Source: Chamaecyparis obtusa (lineage: Eukaryota > Streptophyta > Pinopsida > Cupressales > Cupressaceae). Taken from it: 64,000 bases of DNA. Positions 47,095 through 58,008 of this stretch are shown in pieces. A program made the position numbers and the translations under genes. The notes under the pieces were generated by a model. It was not told where the DNA came from, made no database searches, and saw only the letters and a program-made list of their open reading frames with translations. The stretch spans positions 1,265,001 through 1,329,000 of the forward strand of contig BSBK01003560.1 in NCBI GenBank assembly GCA_027943335.1, read 5' to 3'. Position 1 is the stretch's first letter. Each line of letters begins with the position of its first letter.

Positions 47095-47418
47095 CTAATT
47101 GTCTGACTTACAACACTTTACAACCGAAGCTGTCCATAAGTGCCCTCTCACAAGGACCAGCCAATACAGATATGTTATATTTCTTGGCAGGTTAGTGGAT
47201 AGTGGATCCAGAGCACATTCCCATTTAGTTGGCCTTGTCTCTTGAGCTAAAGTTAACAAACAAAGAAAACGGATACTATCAATGAGGGCATGGAAAAACT
47301 CTGCAGCTCTCGCATTATAAGGGCACTGATATGGGTGTTCTGACAGGAGGCAGCATGAGCATTCATCAAGTGAAGTCAAGAAGATAGGGAAAAAAATTGT
47401 CATGAGAAAAAGTGTCAT
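47095..47418 (-). CDS. unknown 107-residue open frame
   Basis: I do not recognise a family. The frame begins with a hydrophobic stretch (MTLFLMTIFFPIFLTSLDEC) that could be a signal or membrane segment, followed by a Cys-rich CSCCLL and then YNARAAEFFHALIDSIRFLC. The left-arm copy at 28280-28620 keeps most residues but has a stop after SCCL. The absence of a neighbouring partner gene and the repeat context make a functional gene doubtful. It is listed because it is the best conserved open frame of the arm. Confidence 0.25.
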   Translation of the reverse strand: MTLFLMTIFFPIFLTSLDECSCCLLSEHPYQCPYNARAAEFFHALIDSIRFLCLLTLAQETRPTKWECALDPLSTNLPRNITYLYWLVLVRGHLWTASVVKCCKSDN

Positions 47419-50400
47419 ATAAGGTAAGGTTTTAGGTCAAATCAAAAGTCTGCAATTAAAAATCCACTTGCAATGTGCAGATTTCACAGGCCTCTTCTTC
47501 CTAGTTACAATTAATCAAAGAAGATCCCGGCCTCCTCTTCCAAGACATAAAGACACAAGAACTTCTCATGAAGAAGCAGCCCAATTATAGGACAAACATC
47601 ATGGAGGAGGAGAGGTGCGATTGCAGATTATGGAGTAATAGAGTTCATTAAAAGTGATGATAGCAAGAATGTAATGTACTAATTATTTTCATTTTTGGAA
47701 TCCATTTATATAATGAGTGCAGTTTGTGGTTTAGATAGTGTGCATTGAGTGCAGTTTGTAGTTCAGGTGGTTTAACTTTAGATAGTGTGTATCGAGTGCA
47801 GTTTGTACTTCGGGTGGTTTAGGTAGTGGCCACAAGTGGGATATGACTAGTGAGCAGGAAAAAATATTAAACAACAAAAAAGAAAACATGGTGCTGAGAA
47901 TAATATATCAAGTTTCTAAAACAACTCAATCCTCTCTACATTCAAAACTTAGGCCATACTCTTTATGTTATAAATGCACCAAATGTTTCAATATACTCTA
48001 TATAATATGCCTGGTACCTGGTAGCACTTCCCTTCTTCAACTCTATCTATGTCCAGAGATGATTTTTGTTTGCAGTGTACATCCACACAAATTGATGAGA
48101 ACTGTTGAAAGGAAGGCTCGTGTAGATTCCAATGTGGTAATGACAGATATTTAAATGGAGATGACAGATGTTGAAATGGCAAATGTAGAAAAGTACGTAG
48201 ACATACACAGATAAAGATTTTAAAATGACCAATGGTGACATAGTTTCAATGAGGGACAATGGAGGGGGCAATTCTATTGATAACCTTGTAAACTGATTCC
48301 TTCAAAGTTCAAGGTAAGTCAATTGATGATCATTACCTAAGATATTGATACTGCATGCTTTTTCTAAGAGCTTTGCAATGATACAGTGGAATCTTCTTCG
48401 ATGGAGACATTTAGATTGCACTTGAATTTACTGTGTCATAGATGAGAACATGGAAGAATGAATGAAAGTTGCAGCCTCCTCAGAATTTCTCCTTCCATTA
48501 AGACTTTCTCATAACACATGTTTTGCTCTGTATTTATACTTGATAATACTTACACATAATTTTTTTTTATTTTTCTCTGTTGAGCGATTAATTATCCGTT
48601 TCTACTCAGATTCATAATTGATAGTGGCCTTACCATGCATAGTTAAGCCTTATAGGAATTTTATTGTAAGATTGTGGAATTCATCTAGCAAAGGAAGATA
48701 CTTCATGCATGTATATAAGGCATAAATTACAAAACAATCGGTTTAGAGCTGACCAATTCTTTTGTGAAAGTTGTGTTCAACAAAGGGAAGAGGTTCTGTA
48801 TTTTTTTTTTTTTTTTTGCTGTTAATGGGCAGAAGTTTTGCCTTGTGTTTTTTCGGGTCAGCCCTTGGTTTTAGTTGTTGTTAATATAAAAAACAAAGAA
48901 AAGATGCTAAAATAAGTTTGTACATGACCTTGTGGCACAAAGGTTTAATGTTGGACTTGACCTATAATATGACATGGATTGCAAACAATCATTTAGAGAT
49001 TACCACTTCTTTTTTATTTGTGAAAGTTGTACTTAACAAAAAGAAGAGGTTCTAATAAGTTTGTACATGGCATTGTACAAAAGTTTCATCACCATGTTGG
49101 GTTTGACCAACAGCATGTCCTTGGAATTTATGTAGGTATTTAGATTCATGTCTTTCTTGCTCTCCATATAATTTCTCTATTATTAATATGGGCCACAATT
49201 TGGAGATTCCTTGAAGTATTAAAATCTGATCCTTGCTCCGAAGAAAAAGAATACTAGAGCACAATAAATTCTCAAACAATTCACTCAACCTATCAATTTT
49301 AATCTCAGTTGAAATTCATAAATAATATGAGATTCATACAAAAGAATCAACCTATCAATTTTAATCTCAGTTGAAATTTATAAAGAATATTGGATTCATA
49401 CAAAAGAATATAGAACTAGTATAAAAAAACAGTTTCTAATGTAAAGAATGGCTAGTAGACAAGAAGAAAACACTAGTAGACATATCTGAATGTAGGTGAT
49501 ATTATCTTCCCCCATCAATGGCGGTTTTGTTATTCAATCCAGAATAGGCAACTCCTTGTTCCTCCAGCATTCATCACTGACTCCAAATGTCCCTGCGTTA
49601 ATCGATTATATCAGTCTACAGTATTTTAAAAAGATATTATTAATAGGAGTTGAAGGAGAGTTTACATCCTGTTGCAATTCAAATATATTAAAAATTTTCT
49701 TCTAATAAACAAGGGCTGCTAGTTACAGAAAATGGTTATCGAAACAATCTAAAACAGCAAACACATGTAAAAATAATTACCTGGAACAAAAAAAAATTGT
49801 CTCCATCAGTTGGGGTTTTCTTTTTCTCTCTCCCTCTTCCTTTTGTTTTCTCTCTTCCCCTGTGAACATTGACAGACGGAGCGGAAATCCTTACTAGAAA
49901 ACATGATGAATCTTAAGAAAAACAAAACAAAACAAAAATAACATAACAATAAGAGACATTTTAAAAAATACATATAAAAAATAGACAGAAAAAACCATTC
50001 ATGGAAAACACTCTGCAAATGAGAGATACGAAGCTGTTGACAGGAAAGCAGACATTTTAAATAATCTTACCTGCTTTAACCCGCTCTAGATTTATGTTCG
50101 ATTTTTCTTTCCCGTTGCTTTAACACGCTCTAGATTTATGTTCGATTTGGAATCCGGCTTTTTCCGCTTTTTTCAAATTTTGCTTTTCCACTCGATTAAT
50201 TTTGCTTGATTTATGATTGTGGACTAGAATATACGTTTATTAAAAATAACAAATTGTGAGCCTAACATCCATCATAATATTATCAATATATAATATGAAA
50301 ATAAACATGGTATTGTGTTAGAAATTTTAGAATTGTTAAATAATGTATTGGGCGGAATCCTAATTATTACTTTAGATTGTAGTCTAATTAAGTAGCATTA

Positions 50401-51689
50401 AAAGAAAGTAAATGAGTTATTGGGTTTCTATGATCATTACACATTCTAAATGTTAGGATAAAAAATGTATAAAAGAAGTAGTAATTGTGAGGTGAAAATG
50501 AGAGTGTTATCAAGAATGGAAAATATGGGAGATAGAGTATGGGAGTAAATGATAAAAGAGGAAGCTTGGGATTCTTGGGAGAGAATGAGTGTATCATTAA
50601 GAAAGTAAATAATGATCAATTATATTTTAACCAATACATCTAAGAACCTTCATTCTATAAGATTTTACCATGGAAGGCCTCAATTAGATCCAAAAGATTA
50701 GTACTATTGTCATGATGATCAAAACCAATTTAAAATTTGATCAACATTATTAATTTTGCTCTTATCCACGATTGCAATATGAGGAATGTGATCAAAGCAA
50801 TCCTCTTGATTTAGATAAATAACAGTGTTTAAACTTCCAGTAATTATTGCATTGCTTTAGTTCATAATCATTGTTGGGTTCAACCTAGGGCTCCTAAGTG
50901 GAATGTTAGAAATTAGTTGATATTTTGTATAAGCCAGAAGATTATTTAGAGATACTAAAACAATAAAATAATGAGCATTTAGTCTAATATAAAACTTAAG
51001 AAACCACAAGTATCTAATTAGAAAAAACATATGCAACAATCCTAAGGGAAAGATTTAAAATAGTTCAACAATTCAAGTTCACCAAAATGTAAAGAAGTAA
51101 AATCCTTCCTATAAAAACTATATTAAGTCTATGAGTTGAAAACTAGTCAATAAATATAACTAGACTTTAGAAATGATAGGGAAAGTAAATAGCAAATTAA
51201 ATAAGGTTGAGAAGTAGAATTTTTTTTTTTTTACGTAAAAATATAAAGTAATTGATACTAAGTTTCGCAAAGAATGAAGGTAGAGCTTTGTATTCATCTC
51301 CTCGACTAGGGCATCCATGCCCTAGCCAATTTCTTGGTTGTTGTCAGTGTGCATGAAGGGTTGGCTTGGGGGCAACAATCTGGTGTGTGTAGGGGTTATG
51401 TGGGGGCCTTAAGCTTGTATCTCCTTTATTTTTGTTCGATGTGTTTTCACTTTTGGTGTGTCTTTTTGCAGTCCTGGGTTGGTTGGGAGGTGACAAGATT
51501 GGTTTTTAGTAGATATTTGTGGAGCTCTAGTGATTGGAGGGAGATAGTTTAGTGAGCTTCCATGCATTTGCGGTTTTTGGTTGGGGTTTTTGAGGTAGTC
51601 ATTTTTTTTTGTGTTCTTGGTTTGGCTTTGCATGGCTATGTGGAGAGGTTATTTAGGAAGCATTAACACACATTACAAGGGCATTATGA

Positions 51690-52480
51690 TTGGGAGAAGA
51701 TCATCCCCGATCATGCATGAGAATTCATTCTTTGGAGATAGTAGCTATGGTATGGAAGAAATTCCTTCCCAAATCAGGGGGTTTTAGACCTTCGAAGGTG
51801 AATGGTTGCCTTGCAAAGAGTGACAACATGCTTGTTTTAGTGATTAAGCTTGATTTTGTTGAGGAAGATATTGATTATCTATCTAGTCATGCTTTGATTT
51901 GTAAGTTTATAGGGATTCAAGTGTCACTACCTTTCTTGGAGTCATGGGCTTGTTGCACATGGAATCCAAAGGGATAATGGAAGTGATGTTGGCTGCTAAT
52001 AGATATTTTTTGGTTCTCTTTTCATCCATATTAGGAAAAATAGGGCGTTCGAAGTGGGCCACTATTTTATAATCAGGTTGGTTTATTCATCAAGCCATGG
52101 CATGTTGGTTTTGATCCTACTAAAGAGATTTTGTTGAGGGATCTAGTTGGGTGAGGCTTCCATGGTTTCCTTTGGAATTTTGGAGAAATGATATTTTCAA
52201 TTTATTGGTAGCTCAACTTGATAAACTAGTGTGTCTTTCATGAGAAACTATGAAGAAAAATATTATTTTTTATGCTCGTGTTTGTGTAGAAATTGATTTG
52301 AGTAAGCCTCTACTTGACTCCATGGAAATTAAGGTAAATCCAAACCCATGGATCCAACAACTTGATTATGAACTCTTCCATTTAGATGTTGAATCTACCA
52401 TGAATATGGACAACTACTACATATGTGTCCTAAATTTAATTCTCCAAGAGTCTCTAGAAGTGGGTTGATTAGTTCAACCC
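51690..52480 (+). pseudogene. LINE ORF1 (DUF4283) in the right arm
   Basis: The open part 51690-51977 has 95 residues and contains MVWKKFLPKSGGFRPSKVNG, MLVLVIKLDFVEEDIDYLSS and LICKFIGIQVSLPFLESW. Downstream, frame 52250-52468 reads YARVCVEIDLSKPLLDSMEI and NPWIQQLDYELFHLDVESTM. At this point the sister ORF1 (37123-35342) has WIQQLDYEGIPCRCRRCFKT, so the zinc knuckle is destroyed here. It is the mirror copy of the left-arm LINE. Confidence 0.7.
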
Positions 52481-53054
52481 CTAATTAAGATATAGGGAAT
52501 GATCTTATGATGGAAGACAAGGAGGGATCCATTCAAGTTAAAACCCATAATAGGGGAAGAGGTCAAATGAGAACCCCACATGACAAGTAGTTTGATGAGG
52601 TGTTCAATAGGTTTGATGCTTTGGATGACCTAGATCAATTTGATGAGGCTATTGCAAATATGCCTAATGGCCAAGAATTTTTGGATATGATAGTTATTGA
52701 AGAGGAGTGGGACAATAATACTCAAGGGGGTTTATAGGCAGAGGGTTTAGGTGTGTGAATGGATATTACAGATACACCTACGGGGGTCCTAAGAGAATTG
52801 GGGTCAAGTGAATGTAATGAAGTAAATGAGGGGACAAACCTCAGTCCAGTGTGGAGTTCAAGATTTATAATAATGTATTAAAAGAAAGGATACCCCATCT
52901 ATGTTGGGAATTCCTCAAAATCTCTTAAAAAAGGGGCCTCCTAAAAAGATTCCAAGGTGGGCAAGAATAAGGATTGAGAAAAGGTGAAATTTGTTAGCGG
53001 GACATTAGTGGAATTTGGATCTATGAAGACCATTGATTTCCACTTCTCTCCTTT

Positions 53055-53430
53055 TCATAATGATTATCCTCTCATAGAATGTAAGGGGGGTGAATAACAT
53101 CCATAAAAAAAAAGGTTATTGTAAGATTTGATCATTTCTTACTCTCCTAATGTGGTCCTTATCCAGGGAACTAAGTTAATCTATTGATGGTATGTTCAAC
53201 AAGACATCTAAGATCTGGTCTATGCCATTGTCAATGCATTGGGGCTTAGGGTAGTTCAAGAGATATGGCTATCTTATGGGATCCACAAAAGTGTTCCCCA
53301 CTTTGGTGGATTTCTAACAGGTCTTCTATTTCCTTGGCGGTCACAAGTTGTAATTCTGGTGAGCCTTCTTTTTACTAATGTTTATGCTCCAACTGATTTT
53401 ATGAAAAAATCCTTGCTTTGGTAATATATA
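53055..53430 (+). pseudogene. LINE ORF2 endonuclease start, mutated
   Basis: The frame reads MIILSxNVRGVNNIHKKK, where x is TAG in place of the usual Trp, and after a frameshift NVVLIQGTKLI, where the family has Q-E-T-K; the catalytic Glu is therefore Gly. The open piece 53239-53424 continues with VVILVSLLFTNVYAPTDFMK, matching the N-x-Y-A-P segment. The reading then passes within 60 bp into RNase H. Confidence 0.65.
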
Positions 53431-53480
53431 AGATTTTTTCATCTGCCAAATAGGACAAGAGTGAGATCTAATGGGATAAA

Positions 53481-53830
53481 GTGGAGGATGGTTGGTTCAA
53501 GATAAATTTTGATGGGGCTTCAAAGGGAAACCCTAGCCCTTTGGGGGCTAGATGTGTGCCTTGGGATGCTAGTGGCATCATCCTGGCAATAAAAACAAAG
53601 AAGCTTGTGGATGGTACTAACAATGAAGCCGAGGCTCAATCTACATTACTTTCTATGGATTTGGTGTCGAAATTGAAGGTGGAATGCTTGCATCTAGAGG
53701 AAAATTCATAGGTGATCTTTAATGCAATAGCTAATGGAAAAGCCTAGGTTTGGAAATTCGATAAAATTATCAGCATTATTAGACAAAAATTGGATGTTTT
53801 TCACAACTTCAAAATATCCCACATATACAG
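53481..53830 (+). pseudogene. LINE RNase H domain
   Basis: The frame 53481-53711 reads DGWFKINFDGASKGNPSPLG, then TNNEAEAQSTLLSMD, then LHLEENS and a stop. Catalytic Asp11 and the Glu of NNEAEA are present, while the third acidic residue (family G-D-S) is Asn in EENS. After the stop ISHIYREGNLV continues the domain's last motif. The domain removes the RNA strand after cDNA synthesis. It follows the endonuclease piece directly without RT, which is not a normal LINE layout. Confidence 0.8.
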
Positions 53831-53850
53831 GGAAGGGAATTTAGTTTAGT

Positions 53851-55230
53851 AGACTCCTATCCAAGTTAGTGGAGTCCTTTGTGGACAAATTTGGCTCCAA
53901 CTTTGTGAAAATTTGGTAGGAGGGAAATTAATGGTTGGGTGACATCAACCTCTTTCAATGTAGATGGGTTGGCATATTGTAGTGTTTCAATGTCTAACAT
54001 CAAACATATATATCTATGTGGGCATTGAATGCACGGTGTGTTTTGAGGCAAATGTGCCTCTTTTTACCCAAATCAAAATGTACATTTGATTTGTTATGGT
54101 AGATTTCTAAGATTATTTGGGAGGTGGGGGGGATGTAACAGAGCCATGGAAGCAAATTTCTTCTTTGGTTCTTTGAAGCAAAACATGTCATTGAAAGGAT
54201 TGGTGACTGAAAAATGCTTGAAGAATATTTTCACTTCTAGTCACCCTTTTTTCATCATCTTGGTCAGGGAATTATTGGTCATTATGTATATAGCATCTAA
54301 ATTTTGTTTTTGGACCAACACTATATTGCCACTCTCTTCTATACATGGGGCCTTTATTTTAGGTCAAAGGCATAGGCATAGGTCGAAGGGGGTTTGTGTT
54401 TTCTCATGGTGATTGGTTCAACTTTCCTAAGGTGCCTCCTTTGGTGTACCCCTTCCTTTTTCATAGAGCACTGGGAAACATGCTAGAAAGGATGATGGAG
54501 GCCTAAAAATACTTGGCACAGCTTGTGAACTTTATCCATGACTATGAGCTAGTTTTGGTTATTAGGGTCTCGAGATCGCAAATGGACCCCTACCTCTTTA
54601 GGCTCCAACTGATGGGGGTGTGGGAGGAAATAGAAATACAGAGGTGAGCCAGGGGTTGTGGTACTCAGGGCCACATATATGGTGGTGGTGCTTGTGGTCT
54701 ATTATGTGGTGGTGGTTCCCGAGGTCATCCTCACAAGGGTATGTGTAGTGCTCATGGTGGTGGTCTTTGTGGATCTACTTGTGGTAGTACTCATGGTGGT
54801 GGTGGTCAAGGGTTTTCTTGTGGTGGTGTTTGAAGTAGCGTACGCACGTGTATATACAATTTTTGTGGTTCTCAAGGGTAGGAAGGTGCCCCAGTAAGGG
54901 ATGGTTAATCATCCCTCCACCTCATCTATTTTTCTCCAAGTTCCTTATGCTTCTACAAATGGATATTTTGATGTCATATGCACATTATAGATTTTTTGTA
55001 TAAAGGATTGTTATATATGTGTGGTTAGTCCAATTTTTAGATCATTGTAAGTAGGTTGTGGTTGGCGAGTCTGTTCATGTCAAAATTTTGTACCTTTTTT
55101 CCCACCCAATGGTATGTAATTAGGCACTACTACATTTGACCTCATTTTTCTACCAAAATTTTTGACCATCAATTAAAAAGGTTTAGGTTGGTCAGATTGT
55201 AGAAGGAAAACTTCCTTTTTTTTTCAATCC
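53851..55230. other. unassigned stretch with GGTGGT-rich tract
   Basis: Several short frames are present (for example 54086-54412) without a family I can name. At 54676-54830 the word ggtggt occurs many times (atggtggtggtgcttgtggt and similar). In one frame this reads a Gly/His/Cys-rich tail, in another a Val-rich one. Neither is supported as a gene. Confidence 0.35.
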
Positions 55231-55242
55231 ATGCACGTGCTA

Positions 55243-55284
55243 GTCAAAATTTTGACCAATACCATGTAGGTCAAAATTTTGACC
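55243..55284. promoter_or_regulatory. two perfect palindromes GTCAAAATTTTGAC
   Basis: The palindromes are gtcaaaattttgac at 55243-55256 and ggtcaaaattttgacc at 55269-55284. Each contains two divergent TTGAC cores, the W-box recognised by WRKY factors. No gene is adjacent, so the regulatory role is only a possibility. Confidence 0.35.
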
Positions 55285-55299
55285 AACACGGGCATAACT

Positions 55300-57480
55300 T
55301 TAAAAAGAAAAAAGATTTCGTATCTCATTTCATTGTTTGGTTTTCACTTGGAGCGCGCGAAGGAGATGGAGCATGCGATTGTTTGAACTGTTATTTGGTG
55401 AGAGTTTTAGGAGGACCACCTACCTGCGAGGGTTGCCACTATGATTTGGTGTAAAAGGAGTACCACCTATAAGGGTTTTCTTACTCTGCATTTGTCTGGT
55501 ATTGTTTTATTGGTTACCAACTTAGGGCTCGTGAGCAATGTGCCAAGGCATCATGTATTGGGTATTTTCTAAGTTTTTTATATATCATGGCTTGTTAATT
55601 TGTGAAGTGAGTGGATAGATTGAACATCTCTGCAAGTTTAACCTTCGATGCATCCATGGTTTTGAAGTTCATTTGTTAGTTCTGTAAACATTTTATTGAA
55701 ACTTTTTTGCTGTGCTCGTGAGATACTAAACTCTCTGTCAGACCGGCCCGAAAACTCCTCAGTCGGCTTTGTCATGGAGAGTATACCTTGACTTGTGATT
55801 TCTCCATTGGTCTCTAATGTCATTGGGTGAGAAGCAAGCCAAGGAAATGAATTTTAATAACCCAAGTGCTCAGATTTGGGGGAAGTAGCTACACTGCTTC
55901 AAGATTGATGCCCTAGTTAGATATATGCTATGTGCTTAACCAGCAAAGTAAGAAAATACTTGCAGCAGCGTCCTAGGAATAATATGGATATATCCTAAAT
56001 CAAGACTATTTGCAAACCAGAACTCATAAACAAAAACATGACCATCAGTTTTTGATGCCTCAAACACCCATCTGTTACACTATTCAATCCTTTAAGGAAC
56101 CTGATACATTCCACTATGAAACTCTTTCAACCAAACCCAATATCATTCACTGTTATGTTATTCACAAAAGATATCAAAAACCGATAGCAGGAATATATAT
56201 AAACTCAATTAATAATGAGTTCTTGAAAACTATTTTTTTAAAACCGTTGTAGACATCAATACTTTCTTGGCTTACCAAACGGTTTCAAAACATTTCTTTG
56301 TCAAAAAAACCGATTACTATCCTCCCCTACGGGACTGTCATAAAGAGACTAATAACCCAAAAACCATTCCTTATGGGATTGTCATGAAACAAAATAGATC
56401 ATTTATATTTCTTTGCACAATAACAATAAAGAGAAGTCGGTTCATTAACATTGTTATGTTCTTCGTAACAAAGATAAAAAACCGCCAATAGGGAATACAT
56501 AAAGCTTAATTAAAATACATTTCATTCATACTCAAGGCAGACAAAACATTCATGGCTCTCTGGCTAAAGGCCAGAGAGCCCGATACTTTTCCACAATTAT
56601 TACTCTCTTTCCTGTTCTATTGTTTGTCGACTCTCTCTAACTATCCTCCTCTCTATTACATAGTGTAGTTTATTTAAGACCATATTGGACCGTTACAAAA
56701 TGGTTTGTCTTCCATGACCATTCATATTCCTATTCGAAATTTTGCTTACAAATATCCCATATTCTCTTTGTCGAATCATTATAATGTAATTTAACAAATA
56801 TACCATGGTTCTAACACTTTAATGAATATATCCTTTCTTGACATGACTTAAATGATGTGAAATTCAAAGGTGGGAGTGGTGCCCTTGCACCACATTCCAT
56901 GTGTTATAGTGGTCAGAGGTCATGGAATGACCATATTCAATTGGAAACTCACAAAACTGTCAAAGGAATGGCTGAAACTACTATGCCAGTCAGAATTAAT
57001 TGAGTAAAAATACAAATACAGACCTCACAAATGCATCTAGATGTGGTCTAGGATCAATATATAACTATTCCAAATGCATTGAAATGTAAGACAATGACAA
57101 AATGAATCCAAATTCACTCTAAGAACTCAAGGAAATTGCATTTGAAAGAAGTTTATTTATCAAAAACTCAGTACAGTCCGTACACTAGGCCTCTTCTGCC
57201 ATACAATGAAACTTTGGCATATTTGATGGACTCCTAGAAACTACCCCAGCCAATCCCAATTGGTTGGATGGATTAGTTTGCGCTAAAACATAACAAAATC
57301 CAATTCCCTCCATTTTCTAATAACCGTTGCATTTCAAATTTTTGAATTTGCAACATTACAAATTTGGAGTTTTTGAAACTTTTAAAGATAATGAAGCCTT
57401 AAGACTTTGAAATGTGACCCAAATGAACTTATTAAGCATTATTAAAATTAAATCTAAACTATTATAAACTTGTAACACCA
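55300..57480. other. unassigned AT-rich stretch
   Basis: No gene domain was found. The section 56270-56480 contains loosely repeated aaaccgatta / aaaccattcc and gggactgtcat / gggattgtcat words. A strong hairpin lies at 56554-56580. Frames at 56010-56252 and 56267-56491 lack family resemblance. Confidence 0.35.
56554..56580. other. perfect 11 bp stem-loop
   Basis: The arms ggctctctggc and gccagagagcc are separated by taaag. It stands alone in AT-rich DNA. It could be the end structure of a mobile element or a chance hairpin; no T tract follows that would make it a terminator. Confidence 0.6.
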
Positions 57481-58008
57481 AATACCATCCTAGGCTCTTA
57501 TTTTGGTCCTAAGGCCTATTAGGCCTTTTAAGACTTATTACATATTTGCCATTTGCATTGCATGGAATGACCTTATAGGCCATTATGGGTGCCAATACAT
57601 TCCAATTGATGTATTTAGATGTCATTAGGTTCATGGTTGTCATTATGGACTCCTGGTTGTCTTTGGATGTTCTAGGTGCCCCTGCACCATGTTCACCACC
57701 TTTGAAAGGATTCTCATCCCAAGAATCAGTCCTAGCATTGGATGTCTGAGTCTGAACCTGTACTTTAGGAATATGGTGCCTTGACAGTTGGTTCTTTCTG
57801 CCCACTGGACATCCATATCTTAACATGGTTGTTTACTGGCTTCCCTTCAATAGGACACTTGACTGTACCTATTTGAAAAATCCCAAAAGTCTGCATTTCT
57901 AGGACTGTACAACATTGTCCTATTCAATCCTTTGTCCTTTTCTTCCCAAAATTGATTTGTCCTTCCTCCTCTTCCCCTCATTGAAGAACCTTTTCTATTG
58001 CTGCTATT

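Larger units (their letters stand above)
43716..52960. repeat. right arm of the giant inverted repeat
   Basis: This arm is the reverse of 17401-32213. It begins aattgagaaagtgataaaattttatgc, matching the end of the left arm (gcataaaattttatcattttctcaat). It lacks the left arm's solo LTR and 932 bp duplication and has instead an insert of about 290 bp at 44253-44545 and a local duplication of about 62 bp at 49280-49405. Homology continues to the end of the available left arm within LINE ORF1, near 52950. Confidence 0.85.
51283..53850 (+). mobile_element. LINE in the right arm: ORF1, endonuclease start and RNase H, no RT
   Basis: In plus-strand order: a GT-rich 5' leader (51300-51680), ORF1 with DUF4283 (51690-51977 and continuing with stops to about 52960), the ORF2 start, a short endonuclease part and a C-terminal RNase H. 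The whole RT region is absent. ORF1 is the mirror image of 23290-21786. The RNase H shows that this LINE belongs to the plant L1 group that carries an RNase H at the ORF2 end. All frames are broken. Confidence 0.75.

Noticed and set aside
17401..52960. Terminal inverted repeats of a giant DNA transposon (Maverick or MULE-like)
   Set aside because: No transposase, polymerase or capsid frame in the centre, arms include a LINE that runs past the edge, and no target duplication.
54658..54897. Val-rich 79-residue frame resembling membrane segments
   Set aside because: It is one reading of the ggtggt tract; composition alone explains it.
56554..56580. Rho-independent terminator
   Set aside because: No T tract follows and the context is eukaryotic.
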